A stretch of 45,510 nucleotides of DNA from NCBI RefSeq assembly GCF_900156205.1, contig NZ_FTNA01000029.1, positions 1 through 45,510 on the forward strand, given 5' to 3'. The stretch is from Leptospira interrogans. Lineage in GTDB: Bacteria; Spirochaetota; Leptospiria; Leptospirales; Leptospiraceae. How positions within the stretch are numbered: position 1 is the stretch's first letter; the number at the start of each line of letters is the position of its first letter. The translations under genes were made by a program, and so were the position numbers. Under the pieces are notes generated by a model, which did not search any database, was not told the origin of the DNA, and saw nothing but the letters and a program-made list of their open reading frames with translations. Below are positions 20,751 through 31,364 of this stretch, piece after piece.

Positions 20751-21097
20751 CAGATCCAAATTGTATCTTTTGTAAAATCATCCGTAAGGAAATCCCTTCC
20801 AAAGTAGTATTTGAAAACGATGAAATATTAGCTTTTTATGATATTTCTCCCCAAGCTCCGGTTCATATAGTTTTTATTCCTAAAAAACACATTCCCTCTC
20901 TTTCTGAAATCGAAAACGAAGATTCTCATCTGCTCGGAAATATCTTATTACAAATCCGTGATACCGCTAAAAATCTTGGATTTGCCGAAAACGGCTATAG
21001 AGTTGTCAACAACACCGGAAAAAACGGGGGGCAAACTGTATTTCACATTCACTTTCATCTTTTAGCAGAACGACGATTACACTGGCCTCCCGGTTAA
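20747..21097 (+). CDS. HIT-family nucleotide-binding hydrolase
   Basis: The protein is 116 residues from the ATG 20747-20749, which overlaps the ROK stop (ATGA). It opens with [16 protein letters not shown], typical of bacterial HinT-like proteins, and carries the histidine triad in [10 protein letters not shown] (H-x-H-x-H). HinT enzymes split purine phosphoramidates such as AMP-lysine; in bacteria their cellular role is not settled. The length is normal. A start 6 codons upstream at 20729 lies within the ROK gene and is not needed. Confidence 0.94.
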   Translation: MTDPNCIFCKIIRKEIPSKVVFENDEILAFYDISPQAPVHIVFIPKKHIPSLSEIENEDSHLLGNILLQIRDTAKNLGFAENGYRVVNNTGKNGGQTVFHIHFHLLAERRLHWPPG

Positions 21098-21107
21098 ACA
21101 AAGGAAC

Positions 21108-22124
<1,017 letters not shown>

Positions 22125-22274
22125 AAAATGAATCACACTTTGAAAGTTTAAACTCCAAGTCCGCGTCATTAAGACTTTCGTAAATTTTTGTATTTGAACA
22201 TAGAATTTTAGACACTTCACTTTATTCTACAACAGTGTTTGAACTTAAATCCAATGGAAGGATTAAAATCTTAG

Positions 22275-22607
22275 GATACAATAACCATAAACGAAATCAA
22301 CAATCCTCACGATCGACTAATTATAGAAACGTTCCAAGATAAAAAAGAAGCCACCATATTTTTTTTAAAACACATTACAGTGGTTCAATTACTGGATCTA
22401 TAAAAATTAGAACTTTCCGAATCCAGTTTTATTTCCGAAGAACTAAAAACAAGAACCAACCGATCTATCGTTTCAAATTCCTCTCAAGTCAGAAATAAAA
22501 CCAATGGAATTGTTGAAAAATTAATTCTCTATGGGTTTTCGTTGTATGGAAACGATCGATTGAAGCGTTTTGTTAATTGTTGCTATGGAATTTTTCAACA
22601 ACTCTAA
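22275..22607 (+). pseudogene. Decayed Rpn-family PD-(D/E)XK nuclease/transposase
   Basis: Read in one plus-strand frame from 22275, the sequence gives [20 protein letters not shown], then [13 protein letters not shown], a TAA stop at 22401-22403, and then KLELSESSFISEELKTR. This matches the start of Rpn/PDDEXK_2 recombination-promoting nucleases (NPHDK-F, DKE-A--FL, LLDL--LEL---SFI-EEL). After about 22465 the family pattern is lost, probably through a frameshift. No start codon and no catalytic region remain. It is a relic of a family that has multiplied widely in Leptospira genomes. Confidence 0.7.
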
Positions 22608-22900
22608 TGTATATTTACTCTTCGAATATAAAAGTTATTTAGATAATTCTGTCTACATCCAACAACTTCGGTTATCTTACTAAAATCTATCGCAACTAAC
22701 ATAAAAATAAGGAACAATCTCCGTTGTAATTCCTTTCGTTTTCTATTACTGCGAAAAAGAATGAAAATTGGGAATCGATTTTTAGATCAGTTCGTTTGAA
22801 CAAATCAAAAAACAAAAATTTTGAAAGACTTTAGTTTAACGTAAGCAGAACGTTAGAAATACGTTTTATCCTAAGTCAATTTTTTTGTAAAAAAACAGAT

Positions 22901-22965
22901 GTAAGAACTCTCACAAATCTTGGATTTACAGTTAAACTTTGAGAATTGTGGAAACTACTACAAAA
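22901..22965 (+). repeat. 47-bp-spaced GTGGGAACT repeat, degenerate copy
   Basis: GTAAGAACTCTCACAAAT starts at 22901 and GTGGAAACTACTACAAA at 22948, 47 bp apart, with GGATTTACAGTTAAACTTTG between. The interior matches the 353-398 copy (TTACAGTTAAA), so this is a diverged member of the same unit. Confidence 0.6.
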
Positions 22966-23080
22966 TACAAAAAGAATCATCGTTCAATCCGATTTTTGCA
23001 CAAAACCTCTGTTTTATGGCCATCATTAAAATTTAAATCCCATTTAATGCGAGTTCGACGCGAGTAAAAATTTTCTAAAA

Positions 23081-23206
23081 GTATGAGTTCCTACAATTTT
23101 AGAATTTGTTCGTAAAATCGTGATTTGTGGGAGTTCCCACACTTGAATACGACAAATTTAAGTGTTATAAACTTCTATTTTATCAATTGTGGGAGTTCCC
23201 ACATTT
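23081..23206 (-). repeat. Reverse-orientation GTGGGAACT units with full palindromes
   Basis: In minus orientation this is the 46-47-bp unit also seen at 16259, with GAGTTCCTACAATTTTAG and TTCGTAAAATCGTGATTTG visible on the plus strand. Full palindromes TGTGGGAGTTCCCACA start at 23127 and 23188, 61 bp apart. The arms TGTGGGA and TCCCACA flank a 2-base centre. Confidence 0.7.
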
Positions 23207-23882
23207 AAAGAATCGATCTGTAAAATTCAGATTTCAACTTTTTCAGAAAATGAATCGGGATCGAATTCACGTTAAATTTTAGCGCTAATCGTTTTATAAA
23301 AAATAGAGTTGTTTCAAAATTCCATAGTGAGGATTTACAAATCTGTTTTAATTGTCCATTTTAATACAACGGAAATAGATGGAGAATTCATTTTTCAAAA
23401 ACTCTATTACTATCAGTTCCATAATAGACGTCTTATAAATTTCTGCGGAGATTTGTAAATCTAGGTTTTATAGATCTATTCTAAAAATGTAAAAGCCATA
23501 CATTTTACGAAAAATTCACTCTTTCTTGATACCGAACTTACGTTAATTATTACTTTTTCTAATTTCATTTCACCTAATTCGTGTTAACTTTTAAATAGCA
23601 ATACCTTACATCACTTGCACTTATCTACATTCCAATCAAATATCTAAGTTACCGTCGCTCGTCTAACTGCGAATATTTGCCATCCTAAATAGAAACCCAA
23701 TTTTAGAAATATTTTTTCATTCATTACGCCTAATTTATGTTAAATATTAAATTTTCAGAAATTAAAACTTTTATTACATAAATTTGAAAAATTAGCAAAT
23801 TTTTATAAATTCATTTGTCTTACTTTAAACATACTCAGATTTTTAATTCAAAAATTGGGATGAAAAAAGGAGCAATTTCTTA

Positions 23883-25196
23883 ATGAAATCGAAATTTAAA
23901 TTCGTTGCTGTGTTAACGTTAACTGGAATTTTATTTCTCTTTTCGTGCAGCGAAACCCAAGACGGAAGCGATAATACGCTTTTTACACTTTTGTCTCTTT
24001 TGGGAGAAAAAAACAAACCCGCTAGTGCAGGTTTTCATTATGGTAAACTCACCGATGAAGACCCATCCGATGTGGAAGCAGGCAGTGAAAATTTATTACC
24101 GTCTAGCCCAACGTATATATTTCTTGCACCGGCACATCATGGAGGTTTAGGAGGAATCTACGGAGCAGACGAATGGTGTATGCGTAAGGTCCCTGCCGAT
24201 TTAAAAGGGAGCCCTTACTATTCCTACAAAGCACTGCTGGCTGATGGTATCAATCGTAGAGCCAGTGTTACTGGTAATGCAGGAGATGGTCAAATCAATT
24301 GGGTATTACAAGCAAGTACCGTTTATAGCCAAGCCACAACAGGTACACCTACGATTGGAACTACAAATAGTAAAAAGTTATTCACCTTCCCTTTAACGAA
24401 TAAAATTCGTCCAGACAGTATCACCGATTTTGGAAGCATAACTTGGACAGGCCTCAATCCAAATTGGACCACCGCACCTTACAATTGTAATAACTGGACA
24501 GACGGAGCCGACATCAATGTTGGAACGATCGGGAACTACAACGCCACATCTTCCAATGCAATTTTCGATTCTGCCCTAATTGTACCAGGACTCATAACAT
24601 GCAGTTCTGGAGGTAAGTTATATTGTGTGGAACAACCAGCACCTCCGATACGCTTTTTCAAATATATTTATTTGGCTCCTCTTTCACCAATCGGTCATAA
24701 TGGAAACTACGGTGGAATTGCCGGTATGGATACAATCTGCAATAACGATACAATGAAACCGGTAGAGTTACTTGGAAAAGGTACTTACAAAGCAATGGCA
24801 GTGGATCAATCCATAACCATTCCTTCTACTCCAGCCACAAGACGTGCTACTCCTAACCCTCTCAACTGGGTTTTAAGACCAAATACCACTTATAAAAGGG
24901 TCGATGGGGCCACCCTGTTTACTACCGATATAAATGGTTTATTTTCCAGCATGACTAACAGATTTGGAGAAGAGACCGAAAATAACGGCTATATTTGGAC
25001 AGGACTTAACTCTGATTTTACTACCGCAACCGGATACAACTGTAACAATTGGAAAAGTAGCGCATCCAATTATTTAGGTAAAATCGGAAGCGCGAATACT
25101 AATGTAAAGTCGGTCGCACTATCTTATACCAATAGACCGTGCGATCAGACCACAAATAGTTCCGAGCCGATCCGAGTCGTTTGTGTAGAACAATAA
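23883..25196 (+). CDS. Leptospira-type lipoprotein with two DUF1554 domains
   Basis: The 437-residue product has a lipoprotein signal (VAVLTLTGILFLFSC, acylated Cys at about residue 22). It is followed by two copies of the Leptospira DUF1554 domain, roughly residues 78-255 and 260-437. Each begins with a IFLAPA/IYLAPL strand plus a Gly-rich G-YGG/GGIYGAD stretch. Each contains a Cys before the KALL/KAMA strand, NWVL, a W-G-L-P/S aromatic block and Y-NCNNW, and ends in CVEQ. The paired cysteines suggest disulfides in an exposed domain. ATG has a strong GGAGC site. Function is unknown; surface or periplasmic location is inferred. It stands alone between long gene-free stretches. Confidence 0.88.
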   Translation: MKSKFKFVAVLTLTGILFLFSCSETQDGSDNTLFTLLSLLGEKNKPASAGFHYGKLTDEDPSDVEAGSENLLPSSPTYIFLAPAHHGGLGGIYGADEWCMRKVPADLKGSPYYSYKALLADGINRRASVTGNAGDGQINWVLQASTVYSQATTGTPTIGTTNSKKLFTFPLTNKIRPDSITDFGSITWTGLNPNWTTAPYNCNNWTDGADINVGTIGNYNATSSNAIFDSALIVPGLITCSSGGKLYCVEQPAPPIRFFKYIYLAPLSPIGHNGNYGGIAGMDTICNNDTMKPVELLGKGTYKAMAVDQSITIPSTPATRRATPNPLNWVLRPNTTYKRVDGATLFTTDINGLFSSMTNRFGEETENNGYIWTGLNSDFTTATGYNCNNWKSSASNYLGKIGSANTNVKSVALSYTNRPCDQTTNSSEPIRVVCVEQ

Positions 25197-25263
25197 ATAT
25201 TCTCTATTAGGGAGTCTTTCATATTGATTTCCTAATAGTTCTTGTTAAGAGTAGATTCAATTT

Positions 25264-25315
25264 AACTCTCATCTTTTGAACGTGCAGAACTCGTTGGAAG
25301 ATGAGAGTTTTTCTT
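25264..25315 (+). terminator. Rho-independent terminator after the DUF1554 gene
   Basis: AACTCTCATCTT at 25264-25275 pairs perfectly with AAGATGAGAGTT at 25298-25309. The 12-bp stem is followed at once by a T-rich tail (TTTTCTTTTATT). The loop is 22 bases. A second perfect 8-bp hairpin, CTATTAGG (25204-25211) with CCTAATAG (25231-25238), lies just after the stop codon without a T tract and may help stabilise the 3' end. Confidence 0.85.
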
Positions 25316-25483
25316 TTATTACTGTTAAAAATTAATGCGAAATACCTAAAATCGGCTTGTATTTTCCGAAAAATAAGTCGCCTTAGAACAGTCAAAGGCC
25401 GGAATCGACTCAAAGCGAAATACTTCTTCCAGTGCGATTTTTCCATTTTTCGAAAAAACGTACCGGAAATTGTGAATTAGAAG

Positions 25484-25906
25484 TTGGAGATCAAATTGAA
25501 TTTAAAAGATGAACCGAACGCAATTCTTTGCGTAGATGATGAACCAATCATTTTGATTTCTTTAGTGCAGGAGTTAAAAAATAAACTCGGGCGCGAATTT
25601 ATTTTTGAAACGGCTCAAGACGCCACCGAAGCCTTAGAAGTAATAGACGATTTAGTTTCGAAAGGAACCAAAGTAGTACTGATCGTTTCCGATTGGTTGA
25701 TGCCAATCACAAATGGAGACGAGTTTTTAATTCAAGTACATAAAAAATATCCGGAGATTCCTTCTATTTTAGTAACAGGACATATCGAAGAAGGAATTTT
25801 TAAAAAGGTTCAACAAGAAGCTGGGACCTGCATGATCATTCCAAAACCTTGGAATTCGGAAGAATTATTAAAAGTCGTTCGAAAATTCTGCTACGATACA
25901 AAGTGA
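25484..25906 (+). CDS. Stand-alone response regulator receiver
   Basis: The product is 136-140 residues and is a receiver domain only. The acidic pocket is in CVDDEP, the phospho-acceptor Asp in IVSDWLMP, the switch Thr in LVTGH and the conserved Lys in IIPKPW. No output domain follows, so it would act through protein contacts like CheY or Spo0F. The start is TTG at 25484 or, more likely by ribosome-site spacing (GGAG at 25487), TTG at 25496. No histidine kinase is near. Receivers of this sub-type often pair with HD-GYP or SpoIIE outputs, but nothing here identifies the partner. Confidence 0.9.
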   Translation: MEIKLNLKDEPNAILCVDDEPIILISLVQELKNKLGREFIFETAQDATEALEVIDDLVSKGTKVVLIVSDWLMPITNGDEFLIQVHKKYPEIPSILVTGHIEEGIFKKVQQEAGTCMIIPKPWNSEELLKVVRKFCYDTK

Positions 25907-27250
25907 AGTTTTAAATTACAAAAATAGATATAGATAATAATATACAACCCAAACCTTCCGTTATGAGCACTTTCATTTAGAAAGACACCATCTACTTTTA
26001 TTAATTTTCAGTTTGTTTTTATTTTCTTAGAGTTTTAAGATACACTGTAAGTTAAAAAATAGATTCACTCTCGTCTATCCATAGTTTTTAAATAATTTTA
26101 GACATTCGAAATTCTTAAATTTTCAACCAACTCAGAATTTATACAAATACATACATTTGATTTTTATATAATTGAGTACATAAATTTTGAAACCTCTACC
26201 ATTTAGAAACAGAATTTTAAATAATTTTATTCTATAGTTCCTGAGTAATTTCTTATCACTTACAATCTTTTTTGGTATTTTTATCTTCTAAATTCAATTT
26301 TCTATTTAGATATAAAATTGAGTTTTCAATATGATTCTATAAATGTTTCCCACAATCGTAACTTGGGAATATCTAATTCTAAACGATACAGTATTCTAAT
26401 ATTCTTTTCCAGTTTTTATAAAGATGATTTTTTAGAAAAACACCAAAATTTTTTCTCTTCTAGAACCAGAATTTCTACTTTTAAGTTTCTAAATTGAAAA
26501 CGCAGTTATTTTCCATTCCTTCAGTATCTTATTCATTATTTTGTAACGTTTTTTGTTATACTTACTTGAAATGAGTTATTTGAACCTACACATTTCAATT
26601 ACTGCGAATCAGAACTATAGAATATAGTACCCAGTATTTTACTCTGAAACAGGGTTTTGTAATAAAATTTTACGGTAATCAATTTTATAAGGATTAGTAA
26701 TAACTACGTAACAGAATCTAATATTTTACACTCAAACATACCTTTAAAATCAAGATTTGTGGTATTTCTATTATAATAGCTCTGAGTAATAATTACTAGA
26801 GAAACGTCTTTTTACAAAAGAATCGAATTTTAGAATATTCTTGGATTCTTGCTTTCAAAAGGTATTATACAAAGCTCGTTCCTAAAAACGATCTTTATCA
26901 TTTTTTTGCTTTGATTTATATCGTCTAATGTTATATTTAAATCATTTCCTAAATCAAATCTAAAATAGCATTCGGAGTTTATTATAAACTTCGAATTTTA
27001 AGCGAACCGTTTTTTCAGTTTTTGTAAAAGGTCAATCCTCTTAAAATACAGAATATACGGATATAAACTTTTTTTCGGTGGACGATTTATAAAAAGAATG
27101 AAAAGTAAATTCGTAATTAAATTAAGATTTGGTTGAAGGGAAGTAAAAAATCAAATACACGTTATGCATGTTTGATATCAAAAGAATATAAAATTTAACG
27201 TTCTAAAATACAAAGTTTTTAATTACTTTTGGGACAAGCAGCAAAATCAG
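25907..27250. other. Long gene-free AT-rich region
   Basis: I find no coding frame, RNA gene or clear repeat array over about 1.3 kb. Short homopolymer-rich stretches dominate. A phrase CAAAGCTCGTTCCTAAAAAC near 26873 recalls the dispersed AAAGAGCTCGTCCCAAAAC element of 16457, so it may be another decayed repeat. Decayed genes too eroded to read may be present. Confidence 0.45.
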
Positions 27251-28546
27251 ATGAGCATGGACAAACCAAAAACCAATCACAATTCAAGAGTTGCTATTAC
27301 TGGGATAGGAGTTATCCTTCCGAATACGTATTCTGTGGACACTTTTTGGAAAAATCTTTCCGAAGGAAATTCCCAAATAGATACGATTACCAGATTTCCA
27401 ACCGACGATATGCCCGTAAAAGTTGCGGCGGAAATGAACGATTTCGATTGGAAAAAGTTCTTACCCGATTTAGACGAAAAACATTCAAAACACTATAACC
27501 GAGAAACCTTCGCAATTATGTCTGCAATGGAAGAAGCGCGAAGAGACGCCAAATTAGAAAAGGATTCCGTTGATCCATCTAAAGTAGGTTTTATAGATTC
27601 TTCCTCTAGAGCTTCTCTCGCTTGGTGGGAACACGCTTGGAAACTTTATCACGAAGAAAAAGATCCTAACGTTTTTGATCGTTATTCGGTTCTTACTTCT
27701 ATGGCTTCCAATCCTACAAATCTTACCGCAATCTACGCGAACGTGCAAGGTTTTGTAACCACAATCACAGCCGCCTGTGTAGGAGGACATCACGCAATTA
27801 GTCTTTGTTACCAAGCAATCCGAAAAGGAAGAGCGGAAGTAATGTATGCCGGAGGTCATGAGTTTCCTTTGATCAAACCTCTCATGATGATGTATTCCGA
27901 TCCGGTAAGTTCCGTTATGTCTTCCGAAAAAGACAATCCTAAATCTGCAATCAAACCTTACGATCGAAATCGAGATGGTTTTATCTTAGGAGAAGGTGCC
28001 GCCGTTCTTTGTATGGAAAGAATGGATCACGCCATCGCAAGAGGTGCCAGAATTTATGCGGAAGTTTTAGGAACCTTTAGCTACAACGAAGCGGATCACG
28101 CGATGAGAATGGATCTTACCGGCAAAAAGGCTGCGAATGGTTTAAACCGACTTCTAAAAATCAGCGGACTCAATTTAGGAGATATTGATTATTTCTGCGG
28201 ACATGGAACGGCAACGATCAACAACGATATGGCAGAAAGTAGGGCTCTCAAAATTTTATACAACGGCCTTGCTCGGAATAAATGGGCTCCTCTTGGTTCT
28301 ATCAAGCCAATTTTTGGTCATACTTTTGGAGCTGCAGGGATTATCAACGTTGCGGCAACAGCCCTCATGCTTGAAAAACAAATTCTTTGCCCTACCATCA
28401 ATCTAAAAGACGTAGACCCAGAATGCGATCATGATCATATTACAGATGGTGCCAGAAAGGTTCGACTTAGAAATGCAATTTCAATGGCTTTTGCAATTGG
28501 AAGTCAATCTTCCTTCGTAAGTCTTACCGCACCGGATCTTCTTTAA
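27251..28546 (+). CDS. Beta-ketoacyl-ACP synthase, KAS-II-like
   Basis: The 431-residue product is a thiolase-fold condensing enzyme of the FabF/KAS-II class. It begins RVAITGIGVILPNTYSVDTF. The nucleophile Cys lies in TITAACVGGHHAI, with GG-H after the Cys instead of the usual S-A/T. The two catalytic His are in FCGHGTATINND and IFGHTFGAAG, with the supporting Lys in GSIKPIFG. It condenses an acyl-ACP with a malonyl-ACP. The unusual active-site surrounding and the placement next to a SiaB regulator, away from a fab cluster, argue for a secondary lipid or polyketide role. The start is ATG at 27251, or ATG two codons on. Confidence 0.9.
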   Translation: MSMDKPKTNHNSRVAITGIGVILPNTYSVDTFWKNLSEGNSQIDTITRFPTDDMPVKVAAEMNDFDWKKFLPDLDEKHSKHYNRETFAIMSAMEEARRDAKLEKDSVDPSKVGFIDSSSRASLAWWEHAWKLYHEEKDPNVFDRYSVLTSMASNPTNLTAIYANVQGFVTTITAACVGGHHAISLCYQAIRKGRAEVMYAGGHEFPLIKPLMMMYSDPVSSVMSSEKDNPKSAIKPYDRNRDGFILGEGAAVLCMERMDHAIARGARIYAEVLGTFSYNEADHAMRMDLTGKKAANGLNRLLKISGLNLGDIDYFCGHGTATINNDMAESRALKILYNGLARNKWAPLGSIKPIFGHTFGAAGIINVAATALMLEKQILCPTINLKDVDPECDHDHITDGARKVRLRNAISMAFAIGSQSSFVSLTAPDLL

Positions 28547-28556
28547 GGAAATTAGG

Positions 28557-29084
28557 ATGGAATTCGACAGATTGTATAGACAATACGATTATTTGAAAAA
28601 ATTAAAATCGGTTCTCTATTATCAAGGTGCAGTAACCCATGAAGTTTTAGGAAATCTCACTGAAATTCTAAAAGATAGAATCACAAACCAAAAAGGGAAA
28701 AACAAAATCCTAAACGTATTTATAGAAATGGTACAGAATGTAAGTCACTATTCTTTGGAAAAAGAAGGAGATTATGGAGTTGGCCTAATTATAGTCAAAG
28801 AAAAAAATCATATACTTAAACTTTCGACCGCAAATCTTCTTAGCGAAGAAACCGCATCGACTTTAGAAAAAAAACTAGATCATTTTTTATCTCTTTCGGA
28901 AGCAGAAGTAAAAGAATTATACCTGCAAAAAATAAAAGGAGAAAGACCTAAATCTAGTAAGGGAGCGGGGCTTGGCTTTTTGGAAATATTAAGAAAATCT
29001 GATTTTCCATTTCGTTCCTCTTTTGAAAAAACACCAAATGGAAATTTCTTTTTTACTCTTACCGTTTTTTTTCGCCTGGGGTAA
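28557..29084 (+). CDS. SiaB-family (DUF6272) protein kinase, copy 1
   Basis: The 175-residue product is an HATPase-fold kinase like SiaB of Pseudomonas. The N box is FIEMVQNVSHYS, with the metal-binding Asn. The C-terminal ATP-lid glycines are in SSKGAGLGFLEILRKSDFP. Such kinases phosphorylate a SiaC/DUF1987 partner on a Ser or Thr. The ATG has an AAGGAAATTAGG ribosome site and follows the ketosynthase stop by 10 bp, so they form one operon. Its 3' end overlaps the convergent PP2C phosphatase gene by 26 bp. A second SiaB-like gene lies at 40909. The nearest SiaC-type substrate in the window is 12 kb away. Confidence 0.85.
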   Translation: MEFDRLYRQYDYLKKLKSVLYYQGAVTHEVLGNLTEILKDRITNQKGKNKILNVFIEMVQNVSHYSLEKEGDYGVGLIIVKEKNHILKLSTANLLSEETASTLEKKLDHFLSLSEAEVKELYLQKIKGERPKSSKGAGLGFLEILRKSDFPFRSSFEKTPNGNFFFTLTVFFRLG

Positions 29085-29868
29085 GTTTCCAAGGTTTGGA
29101 ATTAGAAAGTATAATTTCTTGAACCTCGATTACGATCACAGAAGTATTATCCTTAGTCATTCTTAGATTTGCTTCTTCTAAAAGATGATAACAAGCTTCC
29201 TTTGCGTTAGAAGAATTTTTTAAAATTTCTTCCAAATCGTCTATCTTAATTACGTCCGTCAATCCATCCGTACAAAGAAGAATACGATCTCCTACATTTA
29301 AAGAATTTGTAATATCGAAAAGATCCATCTGAAGATCGGTAGTCCCTCCTCCGATACAACTAGTGATGTAACTTCTGGAAACCTGATTTTCTTTGACCGG
29401 ACCCGCAAAAGAATGATCAACTGTTATCTTTTGAATTCCTTGGGAAGAAAAATGATAGGCCCTACTATCTCCCATATTAAAAACTAGAACCTTTCTTTTT
29501 CCGAACAAAATACCGACTAATGTGGCTCCCATTCCCAGTTTTCCAGTTTCCTTTGCATAATCGTTGATTTCGTGATTAATGATGCTAAATAAACTCTGCC
29601 AACCCGCGCGAGATAATTCATCCAAAGGTTGAACCGCTCTTTCCGTCCAAGCAAGTTTCTCAAGTGTCATTCTACTTGCAATTTCTCCGGAAATATGTCC
29701 GCCCATTCCATCGGCTAGAGCAAGGATCAAAGGCGCTTCTCTCATTCCCGAAGAAGAAAAAGAACCAGAAACCGTTCCGGCTACAATTTCACCAGATACA
29801 TACATGGAGTCTTCGTTGTGAGAACGAAAATTTCCTTTTTCCGTAATTCCAAAATAATTAACAATCAT
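29059..29868 (-). CDS. PP2C-type serine/threonine phosphatase
   Basis: The 269-residue product is a cytoplasmic PPM/PP2C phosphatase of the PppA/Stp type. The metal-binding Asp motifs are all present: RSHNEDSMYV, LALADGMGGHISG, FNMGDSRAYHF, LCTDGLTDVI and DNTSVIVIEV. It would use two Mn2+ or Mg2+ to remove phosphate from Ser/Thr. There is no sensor domain. It is convergent with SiaB copy 1, their ends overlapping by 26 bp. It may therefore counter SiaB on a shared substrate, or undo the work of the giant Ser/Thr kinase at 35529. The ATG start lacks a clear ribosome site. Confidence 0.93.
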   Translation of the reverse strand: MIVNYFGITEKGNFRSHNEDSMYVSGEIVAGTVSGSFSSSGMREAPLILALADGMGGHISGEIASRMTLEKLAWTERAVQPLDELSRAGWQSLFSIINHEINDYAKETGKLGMGATLVGILFGKRKVLVFNMGDSRAYHFSSQGIQKITVDHSFAGPVKENQVSRSYITSCIGGGTTDLQMDLFDITNSLNVGDRILLCTDGLTDVIKIDDLEEILKNSSNAKEACYHLLEEANLRMTKDNTSVIVIEVQEIILSNSKPWKLTPGEKKR

Positions 29869-30146
29869 GGAGAAATACTGAAAGTTGAAACACTTTCTAA
29901 GATTCTATTATAAATATGTGTCATTCATGAACTTCAAGAACAAATCTATAGTACATTCTTTTTTTTGAATAAACTATAACTAAATTAGGACGTTTTAGTT
30001 TCAAAAACAACACTCCTTAAATCGAAATCGTTTCTATAAAATTTCTAATCATATTACAGGTTGATGAGAATTTCACTTAGGTAATTCCAAACGGAACTAG
30101 ATTGATAACTTTTACCAACTCATCACCTGGAATGGTTTTGACAAAG

Positions 30147-30297
30147 TGGGAGTTCCCGCAAGATTACGTCTCTTTGTAACTCACACTTGTTGATTCATCA
30201 AAACTTTCGTGGGAGTTCCCACAACATTACGTCTCTTTGAAACTCACACTTGTTTATTCATCAAAACTTTCGTGGGAGTTCCCACAAGATTACGTTT
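30147..30297. repeat. Three-copy 62-63-bp tandem repeat with palindromes
   Basis: Units start at 30147, 30210 and 30272, each with GTGGGAGTTCCC(A/G)CAA and the shared body ATTACGTCTCTTTG-AACTCACACTTG, TTCATCAAAACTTTC. The third unit is cut after ATTACG, 15 bp before the SDR stop codon. The head is the same palindrome as in the dispersed 46-47-bp family, but the body and the period differ. Confidence 0.85.
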
Positions 30298-30312
30298 TTT
30301 AATTTCCAACTT

Positions 30313-31071
30313 TTATTTTGCAGAATATCCACCATCCACAGGAATTGCAGTCCCAGTAATAAAAGAAGAATCTTCACTACAAAGCCAAAGAACGGTTTTA
30401 GAAATTTCTTCAGGAGAAGCAATCCTATGTATAGGATGTAATTTTACCAATTGTCTTTCCGCTTCTACAGGATCTTTTGCAAGATGAAAGAGTTCGTCTA
30501 AAATTTCAGTCTTTACCGCTCCCGGACAAATTGCATTGATTCGAATATTTTTTTTAGCATATTCCAATGCAGCGCTTTTTGTAAGTCCTACAACACCATG
30601 TTTTGCGGCTGCATAAGGATTGATTCCAACAACTCCGTTGATTCCAGATATAGAAGAAACGTTTACCACAACCCCTCCTCCCATTTTGATCATTTCTGGA
30701 ATTTGATACTTCATCGATAACCAAGTTCCTTTGAGATTTACGTTCACCACTTTATCCCAAACGTCTTCCGGATATTCGTGTAAAAGATGATTGAGGCCCA
30801 TAATTCCAGCGTTGTTGATTCCGAAATCCAATCTTCCAAATTTTTCCAAGGCGGCATCCACTACCTTTTTTACCTGTTCTCCAGAAGTTACGTCACAGAC
30901 TACGAAATATACGTCTCCACCCTCAGCACGTATTTCAGATTCCAATTTTTTTCCTTCTTCCAATCTACGACCACAAAAAACAACTTTAACACCTTTGGAG
31001 ACAAATTCCTTTACGACCGCTTTTCCAATTCCAGTACTTCCTCCGGTCACAATGGCTACTTTATCCTTCAT
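30313..31071 (-). CDS. Short-chain dehydrogenase/reductase
   Basis: The product is 252 residues from the ATG at 31069-31071, chosen for its GGAG site; a TTG at 31083 would add four residues. It is a classical SDR: the NAD(P) loop is TGGSTGIGKAV, then NNAGIM, the catalytic Ser in VNVSSISG and Tyr-Lys in YAAAKHG. The end ITGTAIPVDGGYSAK is typical of FabG-like 3-oxoacyl reductases and related alcohol dehydrogenases. The Arg in FCGRRLEEG after the second strand suggests NADPH. The substrate is unknown. The nearby ketosynthase and synthase genes make a 3-oxoacyl substrate possible. Confidence 0.9.
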   Translation of the reverse strand: MKDKVAIVTGGSTGIGKAVVKEFVSKGVKVVFCGRRLEEGKKLESEIRAEGGDVYFVVCDVTSGEQVKKVVDAALEKFGRLDFGINNAGIMGLNHLLHEYPEDVWDKVVNVNLKGTWLSMKYQIPEMIKMGGGVVVNVSSISGINGVVGINPYAAAKHGVVGLTKSAALEYAKKNIRINAICPGAVKTEILDELFHLAKDPVEAERQLVKLHPIHRIASPEEISKTVLWLCSEDSSFITGTAIPVDGGYSAK

Positions 31072-31364
31072 GATATTCTCCAAATTGTATATTTTAATAT
31101 TATAACTTACTGACAGAACTTTAAAATGAAACTTTCAGTTTTTATAGAATCTACTTCAAAAGATTTCCATAAAATTAAAGATAACGATCCTATTAAATCC
31201 AGACTTGCAAATTTTCACACCAATCTAACGTTTAGATTCGGAACCTGCTTTATCATTTTCGATCAAAATTCAATTTGTGAATGAAATCGACGATTAAACC
31301 ATCTCGTTTAAATTAGAAATTCATTTTTTATAGAAGTTCTCCTAAATAATCAAATTACAGACAG

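Larger units (their letters stand above)
22608..23882. other. Long gene-free region with dispersed repeats
   Basis: No convincing gene on either strand. The region is AT-rich and studded with dispersed repeat units at 22901-22965 and 23081-23206, and a GAGAATTCATTTTTCAAAAAC block near 23380 shared with 16196. A GCGAGTTCGACGCGAGT phrase near 23049 loosely recalls the ends of the MITE at 43427. The final 60 bases carry an AAAAAAGGAGC ribosome site for the lipoprotein gene that follows. Confidence 0.5.

Noticed and set aside
25219..25446. Minus-strand frame of 75 codons
   Set aside because: It spans the strong terminator hairpin after the lipoprotein gene and resembles no protein.
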